Assembly: GCA_003013855.2 (NCBI GenBank) | Contig: PVNU02001430.1 | Span: forward strand, 1,426,001 to 1,490,000 | DNA: 64,000 bases | Reading direction: 5' to 3' | Source of the DNA: Liriodendron chinense | Taxonomy: Eukaryota > Streptophyta > Magnoliopsida > Magnoliales > Magnoliaceae | Shown here: piece after piece, positions 32,495-45,570 of the stretch | Layout of the letters: every line of letters starts with the position of its first letter | Position numbering within the stretch: position 1 is the stretch's first letter | Position numbers and translations under genes: made by a program | The notes under the pieces: generated by a model | The model's input: only the letters and a program-made list of their open reading frames with translations | Told to the model about the DNA's origin: nothing | Database searches by the model: none

Positions 32495-34044
32495 TGTTCG
32501 CTCGCCTCAAGTGCAAGGCTACGATGTAGTAATAATTCTCGGTAAGACCGAGGTCGATCCACATGGAATTAGGTAAACCAATTCTAATTATTCCAGCAAC
32601 TCCAATCTCAGCAATTATAGGATTTAAATTCAAAAAGTATCTTAAAACAGTAACTTGTAAAAATATGTAATTTAAATGGAACTAAGGCCTCAAGGATCCA
32701 CTTGTAGTAACCCCATGTGAATTCATTCATCCAAGCATAACACAACTGGAATTGAAGTTCTATCTCTCTTCTAGTTTGAAGATCTAACATTCAAACACAA
32801 ACAATCCCCACTTAAATCGGAAAATAAGATTCTAGTTCTAATGAAGCACATAGAATTCGAATATGTAGCCTTCGAAGTAACAACCATGCCTATGAATGGT
32901 ATGCTCATGGGTTACTACAATTCAAATCTAAACAAAACAAACATGATAATCTCAGAGAATTACAAGGAACCCATGTACGAAGCACATGAACTCTCATAAA
33001 ACATCTAAAAATACCAACTTTTATTCAAACTAGAACTTAAAATCCAAACTTAAATAGAGTACTTGAATCAAAACGAATTCAACATGATAACCACCCATAG
33101 CTTCACCTCTTAGCCTTAGCTAACAGGTTCTAGCCGAGCATTAGCATGCTTCAACTAAAAACAATAAAAAAACTAACTAAAAGCATAAAAAAGGAGATTC
33201 GGGAGAGTTGTAACGCTCCACGACGATCTTCTTCACCTCCCACGAAGTCCCTGATCTTCTATAATGCCTTAGGAATAAAACCTAGGTGTCCTTTTATAGT
33301 GGAGAGGCTCTACCGCCTTAGAAACTTCCAGAATTGCACATGGAAAATGGAGCTTCAATGAGAAGCTGCTAAAATTACGCATGGCTGACCAGTCTTGACC
33401 GGTCGGACTTGTCTGTGGCACGTCCAAAGTGTATAGAAGGGGGCTGACCTCTTGGTCAACCGATCTTGACCGGTCGAACCTGTGTGGTCCTTTGTCCAGA
33501 GAGTTGAGAGGGAGCAGATATGTTGGCCGACCGGTCAAGACCAGTCGTGGCCCTCTTGGCCGACTGGTCAAGACCGGTCTAAGCACTTTTTCTTCCTTTC
33601 TTTCTCTCTCTTCTTTCTTTGGCCCACCGTGGTCATCATCAAGGAGCTTCTAAATGTGCTCTTTTAAACATCGATTGAGTGAAGTCACTCTCTCATTGCT
33701 ACATCCATAAAATATGCATTAGATGGGTCCTTTAACCATGCAAACCATGCATATAATGTGGTACAATGGGCTAGAATATGTATAAATTGGAAGCTAAACT
33801 CACCCCTCAACTAGCATTTTGCTAGTCCTGAGCAAAATAAGCTTGAAACAATCCACCTCTCTGAAAACTCAACTCTCTCTTGGAAACTATGTTTCTATAG
33901 ACTTTAAGACATATAAGTGCAAAATTCAGAAAAACTAAATGATGAGAAATTGAAGTTCTAAACTTTCCAAACATAATAAGTGTTCACATAGAATCCCCAC
34001 TGATTTATTAACAAATAGAAGAATCCAAACATGTATGGTCTAGT

Positions 34045-35955
34045 TGTTCGCTCGCCTCAAGTGTAAGGCTGCGATGTAGTAATAAATCTCGGTAAGACCG
34101 AGGTCGATCCACAGGGAAAGAAGTAAACAATTTCAACTACTCTAATAACTTGAATCTAAGAAGTTTTTACAAAAAAGTAGTTTTTAAGAACTAAATAGAA
34201 AATCTGAGATTTGGGTAGAACTATAGCATCAAGGATCCACTTGTAGTAGTTTAATACCAATCCATTCATCCAAGCACAACACAATTAGAATCAAAGTCCT
34301 ATCTCTCATCTAATTGGATGATATAAGATTCAAGCACAAACAATCCCACTTAAATCTGAAAATCAAATTTATAGTTCATATGAAGCACATAGAACTCAAA
34401 CTTGTAGCCTTCGAAGTAACAGCCATGCTAAGAGACTATGGCATGCTCTAGGGTTACTACAATTCGAATCTAAATAAACTCATCATGGCAATCTTAAAGA
34501 ATTGCAAGGAACTCATGTCCGGAGTACACAAAATCTCATAATTCATCTAAAAATCCAAACTTTATTCAAATTAGAAGTTCAAAATCCAAAGTAAAAAAGG
34601 TACTTGAAATAAAAGAATTAAAGCATTGAAATCAACTACAAATTTCACCTCTAGCTCTAGCTAAGAGACTAACTAAGAAAAAGCATATTAAAACTAGAAC
34701 TAGAACTAAGAAAAGGAAGAAAAACTAGCTGTAGGAGGCTAGGTAGCCTCTTAGGACTTGAACTCCTTGCTTCCCACGTCCTTGGTTGATTTAGAATAGA
34801 AGGGAGCACCTCCTTTTATAATATAGCAAGAGTACCGCAACATAACAGATTTTGTTTCACTTCGTACGGCTTAACCAATGGTCGGATTGCCTTTAAATTT
34901 GATTTGTAGCTTCCTTATAATATGATCTTCCTGATAGATGATTTAGATTTCCAAGATTATCTTCTAAATGGGCCCACCAATCAGATCAGTGACCACCTCT
35001 CAAAATCGCACAATTCGGGTACCTTCAGAACCAGTCATCTTGCTTTCAACGCTTCGGAGTGTATAGAGGTCAGATTGATCTCAAATTTTGAACATTGGTA
35101 GAAAGCTTCCTCCTCTACATGATAGACGAATTAGATTGTCCAAAACAATTCCAAAATTAAGTGGGAAAATTAGAACACTCAGGCCTTTTATAAAATCTGC
35201 GCAGTTGGATCTTTCTGGATGGTCTATCTTTCCTCAACAGGTACGATCAAACCACACATCCTTTTGATCTAAAAATTTGTGGTTATTCATATATAGATGT
35301 GTTCTAGAAGTTGGTTAAAGTAGATTCTTCATATCATCAATGATGGGTCACCTGGACCGGCCCAGAGTGGAGTAGGCGGAATTTGGAACTTTCTGGACAG
35401 TTCGTATTGTTTTGGCCACCACGGTCAATCTGTAACTCCGATCGACACGAAACCACTTGAGTTATTTCAGCGTCGAGCTCCTCTTCGACATGGATGTGTT
35501 AGATTTGCAAATATCATCAATTTGGCCCCCAAAAACTGGGCCAAAAATCCAAAAAGGGAATAGCTTGCTGTCTGAAATCTGAAAATCTGAAATTGCATGG
35601 CCGACCGGTGTTGACCGGTCGGACAGGGCTGGCCGACCGGTCTTGACCGGTCTAGCCTATCTGTTAGGTGTCCAGGGAGTGTAGCCGACCGGTCTTGACC
35701 GGTTGGACCCATTTTCTGCATTCTTTCTTCTTTCTTTTCTTCTCTCCTTCCTCTCTCTTTGCTTTTTTCTTTCTTTGGCCCACCTTGGGTCTTCATCCAA
35801 GGCTCCTAAATGTCTCCTTTTGGTCTCTGATTAGGTGAAATCTGCTCTCATTCCTACAATCACAAAACCTGCATTAGATGGATCTTTTAAACATGCAAAC
35901 CATGCATATAATGTGATGGAATGGCCTATACAATGTATAAATTGGAGGTTCAACA
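34045..35955 (-). mobile_element. Solo Athila-type LTR, copy B
   Basis: Duplicate of 15017-16929, two bases shorter by homopolymer differences near 34586-34600. Same perfect CTAGT flanks and the same palindrome cluster (35597-35705). Confidence 0.92.
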
Positions 35956-37094
35956 CTAGTGTGCGTTGTGCATATTCATCTCATGACTTTTTAAGATTAC
36001 CTTCTTCATAAATCATTTAAACCAAAGATCTAAGAGTGTACAGATCAACCAATTGCCCATGACAGGAATTTGCCTTACCGTTCCTTCGACGACTTTCACA
36101 CTACTTCCCAATTCCAGCTTTGGTTACGGGTAGACCATCCCCTGGTTGGTAATATGTAGCCCTTTTTAGAATTTTTTTCACAAATATACAATAATATCCA
36201 TACTTTCTTTTTCCTTTCTTTTTTCTTTTCTTTTCTTTTTCTTTTCCTCATGTATTAGATAGGATTTTTAGAAATCCATATCTTTCGTTCTTTTCTCTTA
36301 TTTTCACTTGAATAAGGATGGACAAAGTACCCCGACTTTGTTCCTCAACACCTTAAATCTCAGTCTAACCAATCCACAAATCTACTAATCCATTCGAATC
36401 ATGAGAATCATGTAATGTGATCTAGACTCAAAAGTGTTCAAATGTTCTATCGATCAATGGGGATTCACATATAAAACTATCATGTTTAAGTTAATTTAGA
36501 GATTTCAAAATCATATTAGTTCATCTTTCATCCTTTCATACTCATGAATCTTAAGTGCATAAAAACAAAGTTTTTCAAAAGAGTTTTGGTGTTTCAGAAA
36601 ACTTGAAAAATTTCTATACAACCTTACTTGAAATGTCCACAAACTGCTAAATGAGGAATCTCATCTCACCCCCAACCAAATCTTGCATTGTCCTCAATGT
36701 AAAAAGATATGCAACGAGCATGAACATGAAAGCAATGGTAAAATAAAAGAGAGTGAGAATGATATTACCTGAGAGAGTAGATCATGGAAGTCTACCTCCG
36801 GTATCAAAATCTACTAAAGCAATTAAAAAACAGAAAAAATAAACTAAACTTAATCTACTATATACCTCTGTCAGACTAGGAGATCAATCATCTTGATACA
36901 TAGGATCATTTAGAGCGATGGACATGTCCTCTGAATCAAATTTCTCAACGAATGGTTTAAAGCGTTGTTCGTTCACTTTAAAATAGTTACCATTCGTCAC
37001 ATTTTCTATCTCGATAGCCCCATAAGGAAAAACTTCTTTAACAATATATGGGCCAGTCCATCGAGATCTTAATTTTTTTCAGAAAAAGATGAAG

Positions 37095-38117
37095 TCAGGA
37101 ATTGTACAAGAGCACTTTCTGACCTTCATTGAAAGATTTTTTGAAGATGAGTTTGTCATGAAAGGCCTTCATCTTACTCTTATAAATCCTCAAGTTCTCG
37201 TAAGCATCATTCCGAATCTCATCAAGCTCATTCAATTGGAGTTTGCGAAGCAAGCTAGCCTTGTCAATGTTAAAGTTCAATGCCTGAATTGCCCAATAGG
37301 CTTTATGTTCAAGTTCCACAAGCAAGTGACAAGCTTTCCCACAGACAAGTCTATAGGGGGACATTCCAATGGGGGTCTTGTAAGCATTATGGTAAGCCCA
37401 AAGAGCATCAACTAATCTTATTGACCAATCTTTGCGATCCGGTCTCACCGTCTTCTTCAAAATTTGTTTGATTTCCTGATTGAAAATTTTAGCTTGCTCG
37501 CTTATATGTGGGTGGTATGGGGTACTCACTTTGTGTCTAAAGCCATATTTCTTCATTAAGGCTTCAAAAGGCCTATTGCAAAAGTTAGAACCGCCAACAC
37601 TAATGATGACTCAAGGCGTTCCAAATCGAGATAATATGTTTTCTTTAAGGAACTTTAGAACCGTACGATGGTCATTGGTTCTACATGGAATCGCCTCTAT
37701 CCACTTGGACACATAGTCTATGACAAGCAATATATAGACATGTCCAAAAGATGAGGGGAATGGTCCCATGAAATTGATGCCCCAACAGTTAAAGACTTCA
37801 AGATGTTAAATTGTGGTTAGAGGCATCATATTCCGATGGGACAATACTCCTAGCTTTTGACAGCACTCGTATGCTTTGCAAAACTCCTGGGTGTCTCTAA
37901 ATAAAGTGGGCCAATAAAAATCACACTGTAGAATTTTTGCAGTGGTTTTCTTGGTGAAAAAGTGACTACCACACACTTGATTATGACAAAAGGAGATGAC
38001 AGAATTTTGTTCATCATCAGGAACACATCTCTTAATTATTTGATCTGGGCAATATTTAAAAAGTAATGGTTCATTCCAAAAAAACCTGTGCACTTCCCGT
38101 AGAAATTTTCGTTTATC
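37095..38117 (-). pseudogene. E2 integrase, copy B
   Basis: Identical in translation to the copy at 18068-19090: HHCC zinc module readable at 37806-38093, C-terminal half open at 37095-37556, and the three catalytic acidic residues replaced by Asn, Val and Lys. Confidence 0.85.
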
Positions 38118-38126
38118 CTGCGTAGT

Positions 38127-38856
38127 TCAATGATTCGGTATCGCACATGTGGAAAGATAATTTGCAATATCAACATACCATGGTGGATGCATAGCAACAA
38201 AGAGTTGCTCATCAGGCAATGAGTCTTCAATAGGTGACTCGTTAATGGAATCGGGGAGGACTAGGTGAGATAGATGATCCGCCACCACATTCTCTTCTCC
38301 TTTCTTATCTTTAATCTCTAAGTCAAATTCTTGAAGGAGTAAGATCCATCTTAGCAAACGGAGCTTAGCATCTTTCTTAGAAAGAAGGTGTTTCAATGTA
38401 TAGGATCCGTGTAAATTATGACCTTGAATCCTATCAAGTATGCCCTGAATTTGTCCAAAGCAAAAACAATGGCTAGGAGCTCCTTCTCCGTAGTTGAGTA
38501 ATTTACTTGGGCAGGATTCGAGGTCCTACTCGCATAGTAAATAATATGGGGCTTCTTGTCCTTCCTTTGTCCTAATACTGCCCCAATAGCATAATCGCTC
38601 GCATCGCACATCAACTCAAAAGGAACGGACCAATCCGGTGGTTGCATGATAGGAGTGGTTGTCAACATGTCTTTTAACTTTGAAAAAGCTAATTGACATT
38701 TGGCGCTCCACTCGAATTGATTATCCCTTTGGAGAAGGTTACATAAGGGCCTAGAGATATGACTGAAATCCTTTATGAACCTTCTGTAAAAACCGACGTG
38801 TCCAAGGAAGGATCGCACATCACGTATGCTTTTGGGTGGTGGTAGGTTAGAAATTG
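38127..38856 (-). pseudogene. E2 RNase H fragment, copy B
   Basis: Identical in translation to 19100-19829. It stops at the same breakpoint against the Tat/Ogre-like sequence. Confidence 0.85.
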
Positions 38857-41800
38857 TGGACCCTCGCCGTTCCGAGCTCCCACACGACGTCGTCCCCTTT
38901 CCTTTCGGAAAAAGAAGAAGAAGAGGTGCGTGCGTGCGAATCGCCGTTTATGCAACTGGCTTGCCTCATTCTCGAGGGCTTTGTTTGGTAGTTGTGTTTA
39001 AGCTGGATGTGTTTAAATGAGTTTATATAAGACCAGAGTCACCACTAGCCAGTTACTTTGAATCTACAGTCGGCTAGACCCTGTAGAAACGTTAGAGAAG
39101 GGGATCCGAAGATTCCTTCCTCTAAAATGACTCCTTTTGATCTGCGGCCAGAGATTGAGGTAATGGATCACGGTTACAGGGTGGGAAGAGGTTAAGCACC
39201 CCACACACTGCCCGTACCGAAGTACGGTCTCTACTTCACAGAATCAAACAAATACTTGAAAGTCTAATTTAATCCTCATATATTCTCATAGATGACATGA
39301 TGCATGAATGCAGGTCTGAACAGTAAGAGTTTCTGAGGGGCAGGTTTCCATTAACAGGCAAGCCCAGAGCATACGCTCGAACTGACAGGTGCTTTATGCA
39401 AGATGTATGCTGTGTGTTTGAATAATCAAGGTGTTCATAGTGATATGTACATGAATGCAGGTCTGAACAGTAAGAGTTTCTGATGGGCAGGTTTCCATTA
39501 ACAGGCAAGCCCAGAGCATACGCTCGAACTGACAGGTGCTTTATGCAAGATGCATGCTGTATGTTTGAATAATCAAAGTGCCTGTAGTGGAGCAGGGGGG
39601 TTGGAAGAAAAGTAAATGTTGCACTTATGCTAGATGCAAATGAGATGATGCTGGAAAAAGAGTAGCTAGATGGACGGAGGTGTCGCAAGGATTGGCTTCG
39701 AGTGGCTGGATCAAGACTTGGATGGCTTGGGAGACTTGGACCAGTGGTCAGGCTAGGCTGGACCAGGGCTAGGCTCTCCTCACTCGGGCTCTCCTTGGTG
39801 GAAAAAATGGGCTAAGAGGGTGGAGGAGGACTCGGACGGACAGGATCTCTCTGGGCTTGGTCGTGTGTTGAAATGAGAAGGGGAGAGGAGTATTTATAGC
39901 AAGGGCAGTGGCAGTTCTCGTAAATAAGTTTGGGCGGCCCCCTGTGGACCGCCCGTACGGACGCTCCTCGAGTTCCAGCGCGTGGTACGGACATATCTCG
40001 GGGCTGCTGTTTTGAATCAGTGGGTTGACTCGGTGAGTTGACTCAGCAGGTCGACTCGGTGATCTGACTCGACGGGTTAACTCGGTGGGTTGACTCGGTG
40101 TTTTGACTCGACGGGTTGACTTAGCGGGTTGACTCAGTGAGTTTGACTTTTTTAGGATTTTTTTGACTGGCTTTTCTTATGGGGGGTTTTTCAGGCTGAT
40201 GTTTAGGGGCGAGTTGACTGGGTTCAGGCTTGAGTTAGGCTATGGATTGGGGCTTACAAGGGTGAGTTTGACTAAGTTTGGTCTTAGGATTTGGGGGTAT
40301 GGTCCTCCATTCATCCAGCTATCTCTCCCAACAGTGTAGCCGAAGGTGGGGTGTCTACAGATGCCCCTCTTTGGCAGAGGTTGCGTGCAACCAAATGCCA
40401 AAGCGAGTGGACACCCCACATCTGACCCGGTCATTCATAGATCATGATCTAAAATCTTTGCTTGCCTTTGCATCTATGCCAGTTGATCGTTTGGAAATCG
40501 ATCACTCGCACATACCGCGGAAGTTTGGAGAAAACGTTGCAATTGTCCCTGTAGTTTGCTGCAACCTGGGTACCCAATCGCAACCCTTTCGTTCCTAATC
40601 TGTACTAACATCGGAAAGGTACAGTAGAGCCTCTGTGTCCATAGTCTTACGAGGATACTGACCCTGTGATTGATTATGATGTTTGATGTTTTCCCGGATT
40701 ACTCCAGGAGTACTTGTTTCGCTTGACTGTCAAAGTGGTTAGATGCCCTGCATCATGTAGTCTTACGGGATTCTACTACGCCGACTTGGACTCAGTCAAG
40801 GTACTTCAGGCATCCACGCCTAGGTATGTGCGGGTGGTCTTTTTCCACCCAATCTGCTGATTTTGATGCTTGGTTTGCAATTCATTCTTTCCTCGATTGT
40901 GGTCTGGAATCTTTGTTATCCTTTGTATCTGAGTCAGTTGATTGTTTGGAGATTGATAACTCGCACATATCGCGGGAGTTTGGAGAAAACGTTGCGATTG
41001 TCCCTGCAGTTTGCTGCAACCTGGGTACCCAATCGCAACCCTTCTATTCCCGATCGGTACTAACATCGGAAAGGTACAGTAGAGCCTCTGCGTCCGTAGT
41101 CTTACGAGGATACTGACCCTGTGACTGATTGTGATGTTTGATGTTTTTCCGGATCACTCCAGGAGTACTTGTTTCGCTTGACTATCAAAGTGGTTAGATG
41201 CCCTGCGTCATGTAGTCTTACGGGATTCTACTACGCCGACTTGGACTCAGTCAAGGTACTTCAGGCATCCACGCCTAGGTATGTGCGGGTGAACTCTTTC
41301 CACCCAATCTGCTGATTTTGATACTTGGGTTACAATTCATCGTTTCCACCTGTTCAAATGGTTTCTTTGACAGAGCCTTTTGGCTTTCATCTTTTCGTTT
41401 GGCATGTGGTACGACCGCACTGACACTGGAGTTCAGTTCGACCGTACTTTGAGTGCATTGGATCCGATGGTCTCCGGGGAAACCGCGAGACATTGGATCT
41501 TATTTGATTTTTACGTCTGCTTCTACCCAGAGATATGGAAGATCTCCTGATGTTTTGGAGGCAGAACGCTCTACTGGGAAAATATTTTTTGGATTTTTGA
41601 AAAGATACCCACTCTGGGGAGTGATACTCCGTGGGGTTTTTATTTACGAATAGAAATATATTTTTTTGTCTTTTTGAAATGGAAATCTGGTTTGCATGCA
41701 CCTCCACTAGGGATGCCTGTGGGGTCTTTGGCTAACCGACTTTTATTTTGAAAGCAAGTAAATATGATGATTGATGCGATGGGTGCTGATGCATGGAAAT

Positions 41801-43952
41801 GCGTATGTGATGATGGATGCATGGCTTGGCTCATTCTCTTTCAGTTTGATGATTTTGCTTTTACTGGAGATGCAGAGAATTTTGAGCTTATTGCTTGCAG
41901 GGTTGTGCTTCCCTGGGGTTTTTCTTTTTTATACGGGCGTTTGGTCAGCGGGTTGGTCAAGATCCCGACCCGTGGTCGATTAGGTCCATCGTCCCAAGAT
42001 GCTGTTTCTTTGCTTAATGAGAATGTACGAGGATGTTATCCGACCTCAAGATGTTCTTCTGGGCACAAATGCGATTGAGACGGTGCTTGGTCGCCAGTTT
42101 TGGTCAAGATTCCAATTTGCGGGCGATTGGATCCGTTATCCCAAATTGTGAAGAGAGTGGAGTTCAAGACTCCTGAAGTGTAGTGCTGGGGGATAGTGAT
42201 AATTTTTGTGATTTTTGAAAATATGTGGTCCGAATCTTTACCTAAGTAGTCAGGATAGAGATCAGTTATTGAAAATCAAGGAAATATTTTTGTGATTTTT
42301 GAAATATTTTCTTTGAAAGCAAGAGAAATATTTTTCTGATTTTGAAAGATGATTTTGTAATGTTTTGGTATTTTGTGGGATTTTTCTGAAATGCAGGGAA
42401 AAGGCATGGAATTTTCATCCATTTCCAGCTTTTACTGCTGGTAAGGCACCCGATCCATTTTACATCAGCGAGCAAGACGAGTCTCACACAGTTAAGTGCC
42501 GTAGTTTTACATCTTCGGATGAGGAGTTTTTGAGGGTTTTCAGTCAACACACCCACAAAGTTGCCTCTTCCTCATGTGCAATGCACATAGACCACGTATT
42601 GTCCGACGGACTCCTTCGACCACAAAATGAGCCACATCCTCACATTTTCCTTAGTCAATCCAGTTTGGGGCCTTACATTGCTCACAATTCCGTGAGGGTG
42701 CGCTCCACCTCCCAATAGCCTTAATCCCCATCATGAGTTTTAGGAACAGGGAACATCCGTCAGATTCAACAGTGACTTCCAAATCAAGGTTGTCTATCAC
42801 GATGCGTTCAACACGAACAGGATTGCGGGGTTCTGCCTGCCTCAGCCTTTACCTGTTTAAAAGATTTCGGACACCCCTACGATCAACTGTCAGCCATGTC
42901 TGGAATAGGTTAGGAAAGAAAACCTCCGAGAAGTTAATCCCAGTGTAGTTTTAGGTCTTCAGACCGCTGTGGATGAGTTTGTGCAGTTGAAATTGCTGGT
43001 AAAATTTTTTGTGTTTTGAAAAAGTTCCAGACTTCAACTCGAGTAATCGAGGTTGATGCTGGTTTTTATGGAAAGCTTAAAATCTTTTTGGTATTTTGAA
43101 AATGATCCGGATTATCGAACCTTAGTCTCAGCGGTTGAGGCCGATGCCGGTTTTTGGTTGAAAGCAGGAAATGGTCCCCCGAGAAATTAATCCTAGTGTA
43201 GTTTAAGGTCTTCAGACCAAAAATATGTACATGCTGAAAATACATTCTTTTTTTTGTGATTTTTTCGAAATGATCTAGGTTATCAGCTCTTGGCCTGAAC
43301 GACTAGGATCAATGCTGGTTTTTATTAAAATCCCTCGGGATATTGATCCCGACGTAGTTTAAGGTCTTCGGACCCAAAATATGTACAAGCTGGGCAAACA
43401 CATTTTTTTGTTTTTGAAAAATGTCCGGTGTCAGCGGATCTTGATTCGAACGATCCAGACTGCTACCGGTTTTTATTTAAAAAGTCCCTCGGGATCTTGA
43501 TCCCGACGTAGTTTAAGGTCTTCGTACCCAAAACTGTACAAGAGAGTAGTAATCAAGGTGGGAGATTCCGGGGATTCTTCTTAGAATGGTTCAGATCATC
43601 AGGTCATGCCTTTGGATGGTTGAGATCACTATTTAACCAAGTCAATTCTTTTTCTTTTTTCTTGAAAATTCCATGGAACTTTTTCCACATCATCAAGCCA
43701 CTTTCTCACCAATTTCTCACAAGATGAGATTTTGGTGAGATTTCTTACTTTTTCTCATCATTCTCTTCCATCACTTCATTCTTACAAGGAGGTACAAGAT
43801 TCACTTGCAACCGCCCTTCCCAAGGGGAGTTCTTCCCAAGGAGAGGGGGTGAGAAGTCGTTTCAACTAGAGGGAGGGTAGGACGGCCCCTTGGGCGCCGT
43901 CCAAGCTGTCCCTACCCACTGGTTTTTTCAGTGGGTTGGGTAAAGGGGTGCA
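38857..43952 (+). mobile_element. Tat/Ogre-like LTR region, copy B
   Basis: Duplicate of 19830-24924 with all four internal repeat sets. Here the downstream continuation can be followed: E3 splits it between 43952 and 51809, after which the sequence reaches a TATA box. The promoter-proximal part therefore lies about 5.1 kb from the left end, consistent with a very long U3. Confidence 0.5.
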
Positions 43953-45570
43953 TGTTCACTCCCCAAGTGTAGGGTTGCGAAGTAGTAATAATTCGGAAAT
44001 ACCGAGTATCGTTCCCACAGAGATTTATGTATAGATATCTTCTGAATTTGTCTAAAACAACTAGTAATTAAGATCCTATTAAGAGCTAAAACTGGAAAAT
44101 AGCGATTTGGGTTTAAACAGTGAATGGTTAAGGTAATTTCAATCTAAAAAGGCACTAGAGTGCCAAGGATCCACTTTTGATAAGATTCAATGCATCAACA
44201 CAACTAGGTCTTCATAACTCGATCGGAATTGAATTCCTTTCTCTATCCAATTGGAATATAAAGCGGTTAGATCAACAATTATCCAAATAAGTGCTTATTC
44301 ATTGATTTGATTCCCACAACCATGCTCAGGCCTTGGGCACACTCAATTGTGTAGGCAAGCCTCTTTTCAATCTAGTTGAGATTCACAACCATAGTTTTCA
44401 CCAAATGCTGTCACTAGACCTGATTACAACTCATGATTAGAACTCTAATTAAATCAAAACCAATTAATAAACACCTATTCCAGATTATACAACAAAAGAT
44501 AAGAACTTTAGTTGAATGAGTTCCCACATGAAAAACAGGCTATTGCATACAAGGCAATCAAAGCGTCTACCATGCCCGGAGTCAATGGTAGATCAATGAA
44601 CTACACAAGCATAAACAATGCTCAAAAGCTAAGATACTAAGTTAGGATCACTAAGAATCACATGAGCCCGGAGTCATCAAGAGATCAAAGTAAAAAACCA
44701 AAATAGTACTTGATTCAAACTCATATTGAACTAAAATTCATCAATTAGAACATAAAAGGAAACCTAGGTTGCATCAATCCATAAAAAACGAATCAAAAGC
44801 TTCACCTCTTAGCCCTAGCTAAGAGGTTTTAGTTCATCTCTAACATCCTTGAACTAGAAGCCTCTAAAAACATAGAAAATAACTAAAACAGGAAGAAAAC
44901 TAGAAATCCGAAGTAGAATCCGTCTCCTGAGCAATCCCCACGTCCTAGCATGCTTTGGTATGAAGGGAAGATTTCCTTTTATAGCTTGGAGGTGTCCTTT
45001 TACGCAAGAAAATTCCAGATTTCGCGTAAAGCTACGCAATTGCGCAGAGAATTTCGGAATCCCGAAATAGAAATATCCTATTTACACTTGGCCGACCGGT
45101 CTGGACCGGTCGGACTTCACTTGCAACAGTCCAAAGAGCACAGCCGACCGGTCATGACCGATCGGACTGACTTATCCATTGATCCAGCAAACGTGGCCGA
45201 CCGGTCATGACCGGTCGGACCAAGCTGTCCATCTTCTAGTGTGCATCAAAGGGGCGGCCGACCGATCTTGATCGGTCGGGCTTCTTTGGCTGACCGGTCA
45301 ACCGACCGGTTTAGCCTCTTTTCTTCTTTATTTCTTTCTTTCTTTCTTCTTTTCTCTTCTCTCCTTGCTTTGTCTTTCTTTGGTCCTTCTTCAACCCTCA
45401 TCCTATGGTCTTCAATGCTCTTAAAGGGCTTCATTTAGCCTTCAATTGGTGAAATCTTCATCTTGTTCCTACAATCACAAATCATGCCTTAGAATAGTCC
45501 TTTAAACATGTAAACCGTGCATAATGAGTGATGAATTGGGGTTAGAATATGCATAATTAAGAGCTCAACA
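43953..45570 (-). mobile_element. E3 3' LTR, copy B
   Basis: 1618 bp, partner of 50187-51803. TATAAAAGG on the minus strand at 44975-44983, palindrome cluster at 45091-45312, and the perfect CCTCTTAGC / GCTAAGAGG hairpin near 44805-44826. Confidence 0.93.
44975..45312 (-). promoter_or_regulatory. E3 LTR promoter with GACCGGTC palindrome cluster
   Basis: TATAAAAGG at 44975-44983 (minus strand). Upstream in that sense are five GACCGGTC-centred blocks at 45091-45312, most written as GGCCGACCGGTC, a spacer of a few bases, then GACCGGTCGG. Each block could fold into a long hairpin or be a double palindromic binding site. A CT-rich tract follows. No binding protein is known to me for this motif. 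Confidence 0.6.

Larger units (their letters stand above)
32495..38856 (-). mobile_element. E2, copy B
   Basis: Duplicate of 13465-19829: 3' LTR 32495-33800, solo LTR 34045-35955 with CTAGT on both sides (34040-34044, 35956-35960), non-coding 3' region 33801-34039 and 35961-37094, integrase 37095-38117 with the same three active-site substitutions, and RNase H plus reverse transcriptase thumb 38127-38856. The protein frames are unchanged from copy A. Confidence 0.9.
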
